DNA of 64,000 nucleotides from Allosaccharopolyspora coralli (GTDB lineage Bacteria; Actinomycetota; Actinomycetes; Mycobacteriales; Pseudonocardiaceae): NCBI RefSeq assembly GCF_009664835.1, contig NZ_CP045929.1, positions 3,472,001 to 3,536,000 of the forward strand, read 5' to 3'. Shown piece by piece: positions 7,428 to 16,950 of this stretch (position 1 is its first letter; each line of letters starts with the position of its first letter). The notes under the pieces were generated by a model. It saw only the letters and a program-made list of their open reading frames with translations, ran no database searches and was not told where the DNA came from. The position numbers and the translations under genes were made by a program.

Positions 7428-9029
7428 CTAAGCAATACTTTGGGAAGTGTCGGTGTCGCAGCGGATGAGCCAGCCGGAGACGTCGAGTCGCCATCCGATG
7501 CTCGACCGCCACTGCCTGTTGTCCGGATTCGGCAGGTCGGATCGACGGTGGCAGCCTCGGGACTCGGTCCGCGCGGTCGCCGCCGCCAGCAACGCCTGCG
7601 CCGTCAGCGCGAGCGACGAGTCCTCGACTGCTTGCCTGGTCCGCAACGGCCGGACGACCGACGAGGTGTCGATGAGCCGGGTGGCGACGCCCATGCCGCG
7701 CGCCTCACGCCCGATTCCCACGTGCCGGCTCATCGTCCGCTGCAACAGATCCCGGTCGACGACCGCAGCGGCGGGAATCGCCTCGTACCCGCCCCGTTGC
7801 CTGCTGATCCGTCCCGCACGAAGATCCCTTGCCACGGCGTCGACGGCGCGCGAGGCGACGACCAGCCCCTCCAGCAGACTGTTCGAGGCGAGCCGGTTCG
7901 CGCCGTGCAGTCCGGTCCGGGCGACCTCGCCCGCCGCGTACAGACCGGACACGGACGTTCGTCCGTCCACAGTGGCCACGACCCCGCCGCAGGAGTAGTG
8001 TGCGGCGCTGGTGACCGGAACGGGCTCGTGAGCCGGGTCGACTCCCACCTCACGACAGGCCGCGTGCACCGTCGGGAACCGCCGGGCGAACGACGCGCCG
8101 ATTCCGCTCGCGTCGAGGTACACGCACTCCGCGTCGGTTTCCGCGAGCCGCCGGTTGATGGCCTCGGAGACGACGTCCCGCGGTGCGAGGTCTTCCAGCG
8201 GATGCTCACCCGCCATCACCCGTCGTCCGCTCGCGTCGACCAGCACGGCACCCTCGCCGCGCACTGCCTCGGTCACCAGGGGCCTGCGTCCGCGCGCCCC
8301 GCCCGCGAAAAGCACCGTTGGATGAAACTGCACGAACTCCAGGTCCGCGACGACCGCACCCGCCCGCAGCGCCAGCGCGACACCGTCCGCCGTCGCGACC
8401 TCCGGGTTGGTCGTGGCGGCGTAGAGCTGACCGAGTCCGCCCGTGGCGAGGACGACTGCGGGAGCGTGTACGACCCCGGGACTGCCTGCCGCGTCCAGGG
8501 CCAGGAGACCGGCGAGCGCACCACTGTCCCCGCGCAGCAACTCGACGACACAGTGGTGTTCGAGGACCGGAATCCCACCGTCGCCGGTGGCCGCGACCAG
8601 CGCACGCTGCACCTCGGCTCCGGTGGCGTCCCCGCCCGCGTGGATGACACGGAAGGCGCTGTGCCCACCCTCGCGAGCCCGGGACAGCGACCCCGGGGAG
8701 TCGGCGTCGAACTTCGCGCCCGTGGTGCGCAGACGTTCCACAGCCTCCGCGCCGTCGGTCAGAATCGCCCGGACCGCCGCACGCGAGCACAGGCCCGCTC
8801 CCGCGACGACGGTGTCCTCGACGTGCTGCTCGACGCTGTCGCCGTCGTCGTGCTCGTCCGGCCGGAAGACCGCGATCCCGCCCTGCGCCCACCCGGTGTT
8901 CCCGGCGGGCGCGGTGTCCTTGGTGACCACGAGAACACGCAGGCCGATCTCTCGGGCGCGCAACGCGGCGGTCAGCCCGGCGACGCCGGTGCCGACCACG
9001 ACCACGTCGGCGGCGGCCTCCCAGCTCAC
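7428..9029 (-). CDS. nadB: L-aspartate oxidase
   Basis: A flavoprotein of 533 residues oxidising L-aspartate to iminoaspartate, the first step of de novo NAD synthesis. The N-terminal FAD-binding motif is [17 protein letters not shown]. Active-site and family stretches include [31 protein letters not shown] and [15 protein letters not shown]. The GTG ([11 protein letters not shown]) overlaps the nadA stop by 4 bp (GTGA), so nadA and nadB are coupled. The last 30 or so residues ([20 protein letters not shown]) extend beyond the recognisable family end. The stop lies in a short motif also found at the end of rluD. Confidence 0.95.
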   Translation of the reverse strand: MSWEAAADVVVVGTGVAGLTAALRAREIGLRVLVVTKDTAPAGNTGWAQGGIAVFRPDEHDDGDSVEQHVEDTVVAGAGLCSRAAVRAILTDGAEAVERLRTTGAKFDADSPGSLSRAREGGHSAFRVIHAGGDATGAEVQRALVAATGDGGIPVLEHHCVVELLRGDSGALAGLLALDAAGSPGVVHAPAVVLATGGLGQLYAATTNPEVATADGVALALRAGAVVADLEFVQFHPTVLFAGGARGRRPLVTEAVRGEGAVLVDASGRRVMAGEHPLEDLAPRDVVSEAINRRLAETDAECVYLDASGIGASFARRFPTVHAACREVGVDPAHEPVPVTSAAHYSCGGVVATVDGRTSVSGLYAAGEVARTGLHGANRLASNSLLEGLVVASRAVDAVARDLRAGRISRQRGGYEAIPAAAVVDRDLLQRTMSRHVGIGREARGMGVATRLIDTSSVVRPLRTRQAVEDSSLALTAQALLAAATARTESRGCHRRSDLPNPDNRQWRSSIGWRLDVSGWLIRCDTDTSQSIA

Positions 9030-10078
9030 TCGCCACCGCCCGAGGTGCCGATCGCGATCATCCGCTCCACCGAAGCCTTCGCTCGCTCGGCGACGTCCAG
9101 TGGCACGTGGACCTCGTCGGCGCCCTCGCTCAGACAGCGCAGCAGCGCCGCAGGGGTGATCATCTTCATGTATCGGCACGAGGCACGGTCGTTCACCGCG
9201 CGGAAGTCGATCTCGGGTGCGGCGGTGCGCAACTGGTGCAGCATGCCGACCTCGGTCGCGACGAGCACCGACGACGCCCCGGTCTCCCGCGCGGCGTCGA
9301 GCATCTGTCCCGTGGAGAGAATCTTGACCCGGTCTTCGGGCACGGTGCCCTCGCCCGCGAGGTACAGGGCCGAGGTCGCGCAGCCGCACTCCGGGTGGAT
9401 GAACAGGTCGGCGTCGGGATTCGCCGCGGCGCGTTCGGCCAGTTCGGGTCCGTTGATGCCGGCGTGCACGTGACACTCACCGGCCCAGACGTGCAGGTTC
9501 TCGCGTCCCGTCTCGCGCTGGACGTGCGCGCCGAGGAACTGGTCCGGACAGAACAGCACGTCACGGTCGGCCGGAACGGACCGCACCACGTCGACCGCGT
9601 TGGAGGAGGTGCAGCAGATGTCCGTCTCGGCCTTCACCTCGGCGGTGGTGTTGACGTAGGAGACCACGACCGGGTCGTCGAATCCGGCCTTCCATTCGCG
9701 CAGCTGTTCGGCGGTGATCGAGTCCGCGAGCGAACACCCGGCTCGTTCGTCGGGAATGAGCACCGTCTTGCCCGGGCCGAGGATCTTCGCCGTCTCGGCC
9801 ATGAAGTGCACACCGCAGAAGACGATGGTGCTCGCGGTGCTGGCGGCCGCGATCCGGCTCAGCGCGAGCGAGTCGCCGGTGTGGTCGGCGACGTCCTGGA
9901 TCTCGGGCAGCTGGTAGTTGTGCGCGAGCAGCACGGCGTCGCGTTCGTCGGCGAGGCGCCGGATCTCGCGCGCCCACTCGGCGTCCGCGACCACACCGGT
10001 GTAGCCGGTGTCGGTGCGCTCCCAGGCGTGTCCGGTGGTGACCGTTCCCGCCGTGGCCGCAGTTCCCGTGGTCGCCAT
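9026..10078 (-). CDS. nadA: Quinolinate synthase A
   Basis: A [4Fe-4S] enzyme of 350 residues condensing iminoaspartate with dihydroxyacetone phosphate to quinolinate. Conserved segments include [20 protein letters not shown], the Cys in [14 protein letters not shown], the CCTSSNA stretch, and HPECGCATS, which supplies a cluster ligand. It also has [11 protein letters not shown] and [10 protein letters not shown]. The ATG follows GGGAGGAC. It is first in the nadA-nadB unit, divergent from the NrtR-type regulator 157 bp away, with a shared palindromic operator in between. Expression is therefore probably NAD-status dependent. Confidence 0.96.
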   Translation of the reverse strand: MATTGTAATAGTVTTGHAWERTDTGYTGVVADAEWAREIRRLADERDAVLLAHNYQLPEIQDVADHTGDSLALSRIAAASTASTIVFCGVHFMAETAKILGPGKTVLIPDERAGCSLADSITAEQLREWKAGFDDPVVVSYVNTTAEVKAETDICCTSSNAVDVVRSVPADRDVLFCPDQFLGAHVQRETGRENLHVWAGECHVHAGINGPELAERAAANPDADLFIHPECGCATSALYLAGEGTVPEDRVKILSTGQMLDAARETGASSVLVATEVGMLHQLRTAAPEIDFRAVNDRASCRYMKMITPAALLRCLSEGADEVHVPLDVAERAKASVERMIAIGTSGGGE

Positions 10079-10173
10079 GTCGTCCTCCCGTCCTCAGTGC
10101 GGCGGGCCGCACGCGTCGACACCTCGACGACGCCACCCGCTCGCCGCGGTGGACAGCCCCGCCACCACGGCGC

Positions 10174-10200
10174 CCCCCGAAAACACCACTCGGGGGTGTT
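10174..10200. promoter_or_regulatory. Secondary inverted repeat in the nadA-nrtR intergenic region
   Basis: CCCCCGA-N9-TCGGGGG at 10174-10196 has the same 7-9-7 geometry as the main operator. An alternative pairing, AACACC with GGTGTT (10182-10200), overlaps it. It could be a second regulator site or an attenuating hairpin in the nadA leader. Confidence 0.35.
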
Positions 10201-10212
10201 CGCGCTCTCGTA

Positions 10213-10235
10213 GTTTTCGCCTTAGAATCGAAAAC
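10213..10235. promoter_or_regulatory. Candidate NrtR operator overlapping a -10 box
   Basis: GTTTTCG-N9-CGAAAAC is a perfect 23-bp inverted repeat ending at the base before the regulator's GTG. The TAGAAT hexamer at 10223-10228 lies in its centre and sits 7 nt before the GTG, as expected for the -10 box of a leaderless transcript. A protein bound here would block the regulator's own promoter and probably the divergent nadA promoter. Confidence 0.7.
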
Positions 10236-10943
10236 GTGGTTCATGCTAACACGCAACCTCCCGTTCACCGCTGCGACACAGGTCACGAAGTGCTCGCCGC
10301 CGTGCTGCGAATCCAGGACTCACGCCTGCACGTGCTGCTGTGGCAGCGCGCACAGCAACCCGCGCTGCACCGGTGGTCGCTGCCCGGCGGCACCCTCGCC
10401 GACACCGAGGACGTCGAAGCCTCGATCCGCCGCCAACTCGCCGAGAAGGTCGACGTCCACCAACTCGCCCACGTCGAACAGGTCTCGGTGTTCAGCACCC
10501 CCGACCGCGTCCCCGGCCAGCGCATCGTGGCCACCGCGTTCCTCGGGCTCGTGCCCTCCGACCTCGACCCGGTCATCCCCGGCGACACCCGCTGGCACCC
10601 CGTCGACGACCTGCCCCCCACCGCGTTCGACCACGACTCGATCGTCGACGCCGCCCGCGACCGGCTGCGCGGCAAGCTCTCCTACACCAACATCGGCTTC
10701 GCGCTCGCGCCCGAGGAGTTCACCGTCTCCGAACTGCGCAAGCTCTACACCGCGGCCCTCGGGTACTCGGTCTCGGCGACGAACCTGCAACGCGTGCTGT
10801 CCCGGCGCGGCGTCCTCGAACCCACCGGCCGCACCGTCTCGTCCGGGCCGACCGGAGGACGCCCCGCAGCGCTGTTCCGGTTCACCACACGCGGCCTCGC
10901 GGTCACCGACCAGTTCGCCGTCCTGCGCCCGCCCACGGCGTGA
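10236..10943 (+). CDS. nrtR: NrtR-type Nudix/winged-helix transcriptional regulator of NAD synthesis
   Basis: A 235-residue regulator. The N-terminal Nudix-like domain contains WSLPGGTLADTED and RRQLAEKV, a degenerate Nudix box lacking the full REXXEE pattern, as is usual for ligand-sensing NrtR proteins. The C-terminal part (TNIGFALAPEEFTVSELRKLYTAALG...NLQRVLSRRGVLEPTG) is the family's winged helix. NrtR proteins repress NAD biosynthesis and bind ADP-ribose-type ligands. Divergence from nadA and the palindrome at the start codon support that role here. The GTG is adjacent to the operator and appears leaderless. Assignment is by family features; DNA specificity is inferred. Confidence 0.85.
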   Translation: MVHANTQPPVHRCDTGHEVLAAVLRIQDSRLHVLLWQRAQQPALHRWSLPGGTLADTEDVEASIRRQLAEKVDVHQLAHVEQVSVFSTPDRVPGQRIVATAFLGLVPSDLDPVIPGDTRWHPVDDLPPTAFDHDSIVDAARDRLRGKLSYTNIGFALAPEEFTVSELRKLYTAALGYSVSATNLQRVLSRRGVLEPTGRTVSSGPTGGRPAALFRFTTRGLAVTDQFAVLRPPTA

Positions 10944-10984
10944 AGATCTCGACCAGCGTGCCCGCGGCCGAGTAGGTTGTGCCC

Positions 10985-11665
10985 GTGACGGACACGATCC
11001 CGCTGTTCCCGCTGGGAACCGTGCTGCTGCCCGGCGGCGCGCTGCCCCTGCACGTCTTCGAGCCACGCTATCGGCAGCTCACCCTCGACCTGCTCCACGA
11101 GGTGGTCCCCGAACGACGGTTCGGCATCATCGCGATCCGTCAGGGCTGGGAGGTCGGCGAAGGCAACGTCGACGCCCTCCACGACGTCGGCTGCAGCGCC
11201 GTGCTCGAGACCGCGCAGCGCCTGCCCGAGGACCGCTACGACATCACCACCACCGGCGAGCACCGGTTCCGCCTGCTACAGCTCGACACCGAAGCCGCGC
11301 CGTACCTGATGGCCAGGGTCGAATGGCTGCCCGACACCACCCCGGAACACCCCGCGACGGAACTCACCGAACGCCTCGTGTCCTCGGCCATGACCGCACA
11401 CACCCGCTACCACGACTCGGGGTTGCGCCACGACCACCGACAGGAGCTCGACGACGACCCCGACCCGGCGCAACTCGCGTACACCCTCGCCGACGACTGC
11501 GTGCTCGGCGTCGACGACCGGCAGGAACTGCTCGCCGAAACCGATCCGCACCTGCGGCTGCGGCTGGTGCGGCAGCTCATGCTCCGGGAGGCCGAGTTCC
11601 TGCGCGAACTCCGCGCCGTGCCGGCCTCACTCGCCGAGTTCGTCCAGCAGCCCGGCGTGAATTGA
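10985..11665 (+). CDS. LON peptidase substrate-binding domain protein
   Basis: A 226-residue cytoplasmic protein consisting of the LON N-terminal substrate-binding domain without ATPase or protease parts. Visible signatures are IPLFPLGTVLLPGGALPLHVFEPRYRQL at the start, RRFGIIAIRQGWEVG, and GCSAVLETAQRLPEDRYDITTTGEHRF. Such stand-alone LON-domain proteins are widespread in actinobacteria, but their role is not well defined. GTG 10985 is preferred because TAGGTT at 10973-10978 would place the transcription start on this codon (leaderless). An in-frame GTG at 10979 is the alternative. Confidence 0.85.
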   Translation: MTDTIPLFPLGTVLLPGGALPLHVFEPRYRQLTLDLLHEVVPERRFGIIAIRQGWEVGEGNVDALHDVGCSAVLETAQRLPEDRYDITTTGEHRFRLLQLDTEAAPYLMARVEWLPDTTPEHPATELTERLVSSAMTAHTRYHDSGLRHDHRQELDDDPDPAQLAYTLADDCVLGVDDRQELLAETDPHLRLRLVRQLMLREAEFLRELRAVPASLAEFVQQPGVN

Positions 11666-11710
11666 CCGGTTCCCGCCCGAGGGACACGGACGCGCGGATA
11701 CGATCTGTGC

Positions 11711-12655
11711 ATGTCGACGCCTGGGGGCCCCGGGGACCCGCACCACCAGTACTACCGCGTAGACCCGATCACCGGTGAACAGGTCACCGGCCCCGGACAG
11801 CAGTCGGGAATGCAGTACCAAGGCTTCGGCCTGTACGCGGAGAACAACCTGCGGACCGGCCCGCCACCGAAACGACGCGCACCGCTCGTCGCCGGCGTCG
11901 TCGTCACCGTGGTACTCGTGACCGCGCTCGTGACGACCTCGGCGCTGATCGTCACCAGCAGCTCCGAGAACGAGGCCGCCCCGCCCCCGCCAGAGCCCAC
12001 CGCTCCGGTCGCGCCACCTCCGGAGTCGGAGTCGCCCGAGCCCACGCCGGAGGAGGAATCGACCGGCACGCCCAGCGACGACCAGGAATTCGTTCCGGCG
12101 AGCGTGCCCGGCTGGACCGGGGTGTCGTGGCCGAACTTCGAGATGGTCTACGACGTTCCGCCCGACTGGAGCCCCGAGCCCGGCGTGCTCAGTGGGATGG
12201 AGAACGCGGAAGGGGACCGCGAGATCCTCAGCGCGACCTCGGTGTACCTGCCGGACGTCTGCCCCGAGGCCGGGGCCTCGTACCGGGCGAAGATCGGCGT
12301 CACCGTCGGCGACGTCGACGACCCGGTCTCGGCGGCGCGGACGAAGATGGAGTCCTGGGCGCGGATCGGCCTGTCCGGGGAGGACGGCTCGGCGCCGCCG
12401 CCGGTGCGGTTCAATCCGCCGCAGCCGGTGCGGGTCAACGACGGGCGGACCGAAGCGACGTTGGTGAGCGGCACGGTCACGCCCGCGCCGGGCGGCGAGT
12501 GCCCGGCGCCGAACGTCTACCTCGCGGCGATCGCGTTCGACAACGACACCGAGGGCAGTTCGCCGATGCTCTTCGCCCACGCCGACCAGGAAGTTCCCGA
12601 CGCCGTCCCCCCGGAGGTCGTCGACCAGGCCCTCCAGACCTTCCGCCGTCCCTGA
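11711..12655 (+). CDS. Membrane-anchored hypothetical protein with Pro/Glu-rich linker
   Basis: A 314-residue protein not recognised as a named family. The cytoplasmic N-terminus (about 55 residues) is followed by one transmembrane helix (LVAGVVVTVVLVTALVTTSALIV). A Pro/Glu/Ser-rich linker leads to an extracellular domain of about 190 residues with two Cys (DVCPEAG and GGECPAP) that could form a disulfide. The ATG is preceded by TACGAT six bases upstream and no ribosome site, so the mRNA is probably leaderless. The topology suggests a cell-envelope protein with an exported domain. Confidence 0.8.
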   Translation: MSTPGGPGDPHHQYYRVDPITGEQVTGPGQQSGMQYQGFGLYAENNLRTGPPPKRRAPLVAGVVVTVVLVTALVTTSALIVTSSSENEAAPPPPEPTAPVAPPPESESPEPTPEEESTGTPSDDQEFVPASVPGWTGVSWPNFEMVYDVPPDWSPEPGVLSGMENAEGDREILSATSVYLPDVCPEAGASYRAKIGVTVGDVDDPVSAARTKMESWARIGLSGEDGSAPPPVRFNPPQPVRVNDGRTEATLVSGTVTPAPGGECPAPNVYLAAIAFDNDTEGSSPMLFAHADQEVPDAVPPEVVDQALQTFRRP

Positions 12656-12690
12656 GAGCGCATTGCGGAGCTTGGGTCAGTGGTCCATCA

Positions 12691-12748
12691 CACCGAGGCG
12701 TGAGCCTTTGTGGTGGCTATAGCAACCAAAAAGACTCACGCCTCGGTG
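12691..12748. terminator. Long inverted repeat between convergent genes
   Basis: Perfect 14-bp arms (CACCGAGGCGTGAG and CTCACGCCTCGGTG) around a 30-bp centre that contains its own imperfect dyad (GTGGCTATAGC next to a run of A). It lies between the ends of two convergent genes and would form a stem on either strand, so bidirectional termination is the simplest reading. A small mobile palindrome is an alternative. Confidence 0.55.
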
Positions 12749-12783
12749 ACGGCCGACTGTGCCGCTCGCCTCGGACTCACGCC

Positions 12784-13419
12784 TCAGTGCCGGCGGCCGA
12801 GGTCGTCCATGCCGTTCCAGGACGCCGCCAAGCCGTAGGCGAGCGCCACCCCCAGCGGCGCCATGAGCACCACCCACGGCGTGTCGATGCTCGGCGCCAC
12901 CGTGACGAGATCGCCCACCTGCGACGCGGCGGGCAGCGCATACAACCCGGCCGCGAACGCGGTGCCCAGCCGCATGCCCAGCCAGCCCGCGACGGCCGCA
13001 CCGAGCACCGCCCCGAGCAAGAACACCGGACCCCTGCGCGAGCGCAGCATCCAGGCCGCGCCGCCCACGAGAACGCCCAGACCACCGGAGAGCAGCAGGA
13101 AGATCGCCAGCGCGTCGAAGCTGTGGTAGCTCTCCATCAGCACCGAGCTCGTCGCTCCGCCGTCGACGACGGTGCTCTGCTGCGGCGGAGCGAGCCGTGA
13201 CCACACCCACCCCAGCGGCAGCCCGAACAACGACAGCAGCGAGAGCGCACTCACGGCGGGCAGCAAGTCCGGCTTGACGGAGACCTGCGACTGCTCGGTG
13301 GCGAACGCGGGAACCAACGCAGGTCCGTTCTCCGGTCCCGACACTGCGCCCGCCTGTCCGCGGCCGCCGTCCGTCTCGACCGAGCCGTCCGGCGCCGACC
13401 CCCCTGCTGGTTCCTGCAC
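12784..13419 (-). CDS. DUF2567-type membrane protein
   Basis: A 211-residue protein with a hydrophilic N-terminus of about 55 residues and about four membrane helices (VSALSLLSLFGLPLGWVW, ALAIFLLLSGGLGVLVGGAAWM, PVFLLGAVLGAAVAGWLGM, WVVLMAPLGVALAYGLAA). The pattern, with a polar loop holding PPQQSTVVDGGATSS between helices 1 and 2, resembles actinobacterial DUF2567 proteins of unknown function. GTG start. It is divergent from the AftA gene, which suggests but does not prove a link to the envelope. Confidence 0.7.
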   Translation of the reverse strand: MQEPAGGSAPDGSVETDGGRGQAGAVSGPENGPALVPAFATEQSQVSVKPDLLPAVSALSLLSLFGLPLGWVWSRLAPPQQSTVVDGGATSSVLMESYHSFDALAIFLLLSGGLGVLVGGAAWMLRSRRGPVFLLGAVLGAAVAGWLGMRLGTAFAAGLYALPAASQVGDLVTVAPSIDTPWVVLMAPLGVALAYGLAASWNGMDDLGRRH

Positions 13420-13552
13420 GCCGAAACCTTAACGTCCGCAGGGGCCCGTCACGTGGTGGCACTCGGACCGAGTCGGCACACGGCCTCCGGGCCGGCGCGG
13501 CACATCAACTATTCTGCGCCTGCTCCTGTCGCCCACCGCCGAAGGACGAACC

Positions 13553-15577
13553 GTGGCGGGATTCTTCCCCCAGCCGACCGTGACCGGTCCGAGCCCGACC
13601 GACGAACCCCGCCAGGACTCCGCCGTCCGCCTGCCGCTGCGCAGCACGGTCGTGGAGTTGCTGCTCGGGTCGGTGCTGGCGGTCGTGGTGAGCATGGTGC
13701 TGCAGTTCGCGGCGACCCGCCTGAGCATCAGCGAGCCGAGCTACGCGCCGGAGGCGCTCGCCGCGGTCGCCACCGGCCTCGTCGTGCTCGTGCTGTTCAC
13801 GCTGCTGACGTTCGGGCATCGGCGTGGCCCGCGCTGGCTGCGGCTGGCCGGGACGTGGACGGCGCTGGCGGCGTTCAGCACGCTGGCGTTGGCCGTCCCG
13901 CTGCAGAACACGCGGTACTACCTCGGCGGCTCGTCGACCGACAACGGCTTCCGCATGCAGTACATGACGCGGATGGCCGAGAACCTCGGTCTCGTCGACA
14001 TGAACTACGTCGACACCGCCCCGTACTACCCGGCGGGCTGGTTCTGGCTCGGCGGCCGGTTCGCGAACCTGCTCGGCTGGGAAGGCTGGGCCGCCTACAA
14101 GCCTTACGCGATCGTGTGGGTCGCGGTGACCAGTGTCGTGGCGTTCACGTTGTGGAGCGTCGTGATCCGGCGGCGGCTCGCACTGCTCGCGGCCCTGGCG
14201 ACCACCCTCGCAGGCCTGCTGCACGGCGTGCACGAGCCGTACGCGTGGCCGTCCGCGGCGTGGCTGCCGCCGGTGGCGGTGCTGACTTGGCACGCCATGC
14301 GCCGCGAGAGCTCCGCGCCACGCTGGACTCTGGCGTGCATTGGCGCCTATGTCGGGTTCGCCGCCGTCACCTACACGCTGCACTTCGGTTTCGCGGTGCT
14401 GCTGTTCGTCACGATGGCGATCGTGCTCGGCCTGTTGCGGATCTCCCGGGGCGCGCGGGTCGGCGACACCGTGAAGCGGATGTTCCTGCGGCTGCTGCCC
14501 GTCGGCGTCGTCAGCGCCCTCATCGCGCTGCTGGTGTGGCTGCCCTACATCGTGGCGACCCAGTTCTTCCTCGACAATCCGCGCAGCGCGGCGCTGCACT
14601 ACCTTCCGGAGGAAGGCGCGTTCCTTCCGATGCCGATGACCGAGGGCAACGCTCTCGGCGTGCTGTGTCTGGTCGGGCTGGTGTGGCTGTTGATCCGCTG
14701 CCACCGCAACGAGATCGCCGCCGCCATGCTCACGACCGTCGTCGCCGTCTACACGTGGTTCGTGCTCTCCACGCTGGCGTTGGTGGCGAAGACGACGCTG
14801 CTGGCTTTCCGGCTCACGGTGATCCTGGAAGTGGTCCTCGTCGTGGCGGGCGTGCTGGGACTGCTCGAACTCATCGGATACCTGCGAAACCGGATCGACG
14901 CACGGCACGCCGCGCAGGTGACCCTCGTGACGGCCGCGCTCGGGCTCGTCGGCACCGTCACGATCACCCAAGGCGCGATCGGGACCGCGATGCAACCGGC
15001 GGTGCAGCAGGCCTACACGGACTACTACCCGACCGGCGACACCGCGCGCGGTGAGCAGGATCCGGAGAAGACCGGCGCCTGGACCGACGAACTCATCGCG
15101 ACGATCTCCGGTCTGACCGGACGCGAACCGCAGGACAACATCGTGATGAGCACCGACTACAAGATCATGTCGTTCCGGCCGTACTGGGGCTACCAGCAGG
15201 AGACGCCGCACTACGCGAACCCGTTGGGCGAGTACGCCGACCGGGCCGAGCGCATCACGAACTGGTCGAAGGCCTCGTCGAGTGCCGACCTGGTGCGCAT
15301 GCTGAACAACGACCCGTACGGGGCGCCGAACGTGTTCGTGCTGCGCCTGCCCACCGACGGACAGGAACAGGACGCCCAGGAACCGGCTCAGGCGGACGAG
15401 GCGACGCAGCCGGACGACGAGGGAGCGGGCAAGCTCGCGCTCCAGCTCAAGGGCGACTCGTTCCCGCAGCAGCCGAACGTGCGCGACTACGACGTGTACT
15501 TCGACCCGGCGGTCTTCGCGTCACCGGAGTTCGAGACCCGCGACGTCGGCCCCTACCGCGTCGTCGTCCGCCGCTGA
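13553..15577 (+). CDS. aftA: Galactan 5-O-arabinofuranosyltransferase (AftA type)
   Basis: A 674-residue polytopic membrane glycosyltransferase (GT-C fold, GT85-like). It adds the first arabinofuranose from decaprenyl-phosphoryl-arabinose to the galactan of arabinogalactan. About ten hydrophobic helices fill residues 30-480. The first external loop carries NTRYYLGGSSTDNGFRMQY and NYVDTAPYYPAGWFW, which resemble the conserved acidic region of AftA. A soluble C-terminal domain of about 190 residues follows, with an acidic, Gln-rich insert (QEQDAQEPAQADEATQPDDE). GTG start with AAGGACG upstream. The Emb-type arabinosyltransferase 1.4 kb downstream supports the pathway. Confidence 0.85.
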   Translation: MAGFFPQPTVTGPSPTDEPRQDSAVRLPLRSTVVELLLGSVLAVVVSMVLQFAATRLSISEPSYAPEALAAVATGLVVLVLFTLLTFGHRRGPRWLRLAGTWTALAAFSTLALAVPLQNTRYYLGGSSTDNGFRMQYMTRMAENLGLVDMNYVDTAPYYPAGWFWLGGRFANLLGWEGWAAYKPYAIVWVAVTSVVAFTLWSVVIRRRLALLAALATTLAGLLHGVHEPYAWPSAAWLPPVAVLTWHAMRRESSAPRWTLACIGAYVGFAAVTYTLHFGFAVLLFVTMAIVLGLLRISRGARVGDTVKRMFLRLLPVGVVSALIALLVWLPYIVATQFFLDNPRSAALHYLPEEGAFLPMPMTEGNALGVLCLVGLVWLLIRCHRNEIAAAMLTTVVAVYTWFVLSTLALVAKTTLLAFRLTVILEVVLVVAGVLGLLELIGYLRNRIDARHAAQVTLVTAALGLVGTVTITQGAIGTAMQPAVQQAYTDYYPTGDTARGEQDPEKTGAWTDELIATISGLTGREPQDNIVMSTDYKIMSFRPYWGYQQETPHYANPLGEYADRAERITNWSKASSSADLVRMLNNDPYGAPNVFVLRLPTDGQEQDAQEPAQADEATQPDDEGAGKLALQLKGDSFPQQPNVRDYDVYFDPAVFASPEFETRDVGPYRVVVRR

Positions 15578-15668
15578 GTGCCGCGCCGGCCCTTCACGAA
15601 GCCGCGCGGATCGAGGCTGTCGTCAAACCGCTACGGAACCACCCACGCGGATCAACCCGCGCGCCCTC

Positions 15669-16883
15669 CTATTGGCGCAGGGTGACGGGAAAGGTCTCCA
15701 AGCCGCGGATGATGCCGCTGAACCGGTACGTCAGCGAGTCCCGGGGCACCGCCAGCGCGAGGTCCGGGAACCGCTCGACGAGCCGCCGCACCGCGATCTG
15801 CCCTTCGAGACGCGCGAGCGGCGCGCCCACACAGAAGTGGATTCCGTGCCCGAACGCGAGGTGGCCTTGCGCGTCGTTGTCGGCGTCAAAGGTCTCGGCC
15901 GCGTCGAAACGCTCGCCGTCCCGGTTCGCGGAGGCCAACCCGACGATCACCGTCTCGTCCCTGGGAATCGTGACCCCCTCGGACAGTTCGACGTCCTCCA
16001 CGGTGTGCCGCAGCGTCGCCATGTTGATCGGTCCGTCGTAACGGAGGGTCTCTTCGATCACCGCGTCCACCCGCCCGGGATCGGCGCGCAACGCCGCCTT
16101 CTGCGCCGGATGGTCCAGCAGCGCGAGGACGCAGTTGGCGATGAGGTTGACCGTGGTCTCGTGCCCCGCGACCAGCAGCAGGAACAGCATCGAGATCAGT
16201 TCCTGCTCGCTGAGCCGGTCGGATTCGTCCCGGACCTCCAGCAGGGCGGTGATCAGATCGTCCTTGCCCGGCTCGTGCCGCCTGCGTTCGATCAGCGCCA
16301 CGAGATACTCGGCGAGGCGCATCGTGGTCTCCCGCGCCCGTTCCTGGTCTCCCGCTTCGAGGACGCCCTGCGACCACGTCCGGAAGTTGTCGCGGTCCTC
16401 GGCGGGCACGCCCAGCAACTCGCAGATCACCTGCATCGGCAGCGCGAAAGCGAACGCGTCCAGCAGGTCCACTTCGGACTCGTCGGCCATCCGGTCCAGC
16501 AGCTGCTCGGTGATCTCCTCGATCCTGGGGCGCAGCGCGGCCACGCGGCGTGCCGTGAAGACTTTCGCCACCAACTTGCGCAACCGGGTGTGATCCGGCG
16601 GATCCAGGTTGAGCATGTGTGCCTGCAGCGCGTCGAGCCACGCCGGCGGCTCCCCGCCCGCCTTGCGCCGCAACAACTCGCCGAAGCTGCGGTAGTCCTT
16701 GCTGAACCGGGGGTCGGTCAACGCCACGCGCGCATCGGCGTACCGGGTGACCAGCCAGACCGGAAGCCCGTTCGGGCTCACGACTTGCACCGCAGGTCCT
16801 TCGCGGCGCAACTGGGCGAAATGCCGGTGCGGCTCCTGCAGAAATTCCTCGTCGATCGCCGGACATCCGTGGCGCACGGTCAT
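15669..16883 (-). CDS. Cytochrome P450
   Basis: A soluble class I P450 of 404 residues, the usual bacterial length. The I-helix oxygen-activation motif is AGHETTVN, the ExxR motif is EETLR, and the heme loop FGHGIHFCVGAPLARLE carries the thiolate Cys. ATG (MTVRHGCPAID) follows GGGAGTG. It sits between aftA (convergent) and the Emb gene (same strand). No ferredoxin or reductase gene is adjacent, so redox partners come from elsewhere. The substrate is unknown; the closest appearance is CYP107/CYP105-like actinobacterial hydroxylases. Confidence 0.93.
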   Translation of the reverse strand: MTVRHGCPAIDEEFLQEPHRHFAQLRREGPAVQVVSPNGLPVWLVTRYADARVALTDPRFSKDYRSFGELLRRKAGGEPPAWLDALQAHMLNLDPPDHTRLRKLVAKVFTARRVAALRPRIEEITEQLLDRMADESEVDLLDAFAFALPMQVICELLGVPAEDRDNFRTWSQGVLEAGDQERARETTMRLAEYLVALIERRRHEPGKDDLITALLEVRDESDRLSEQELISMLFLLLVAGHETTVNLIANCVLALLDHPAQKAALRADPGRVDAVIEETLRYDGPINMATLRHTVEDVELSEGVTIPRDETVIVGLASANRDGERFDAAETFDADNDAQGHLAFGHGIHFCVGAPLARLEGQIAVRRLVERFPDLALAVPRDSLTYRFSGIIRGLETFPVTLRQ

Positions 16884-16950
16884 GGGCACTCCCAACGAAT
16901 CGCTCCGCCCCAGTGAACACCGTTCACCACTGGTTGTCACCCGACGATAC

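Noticed and set aside
13505-15211. Long minus-strand frame opposite aftA
   Set aside because: Antisense shadow of a clear membrane protein. Its composition (His/Arg/Gln-rich) has no fold-like pattern.
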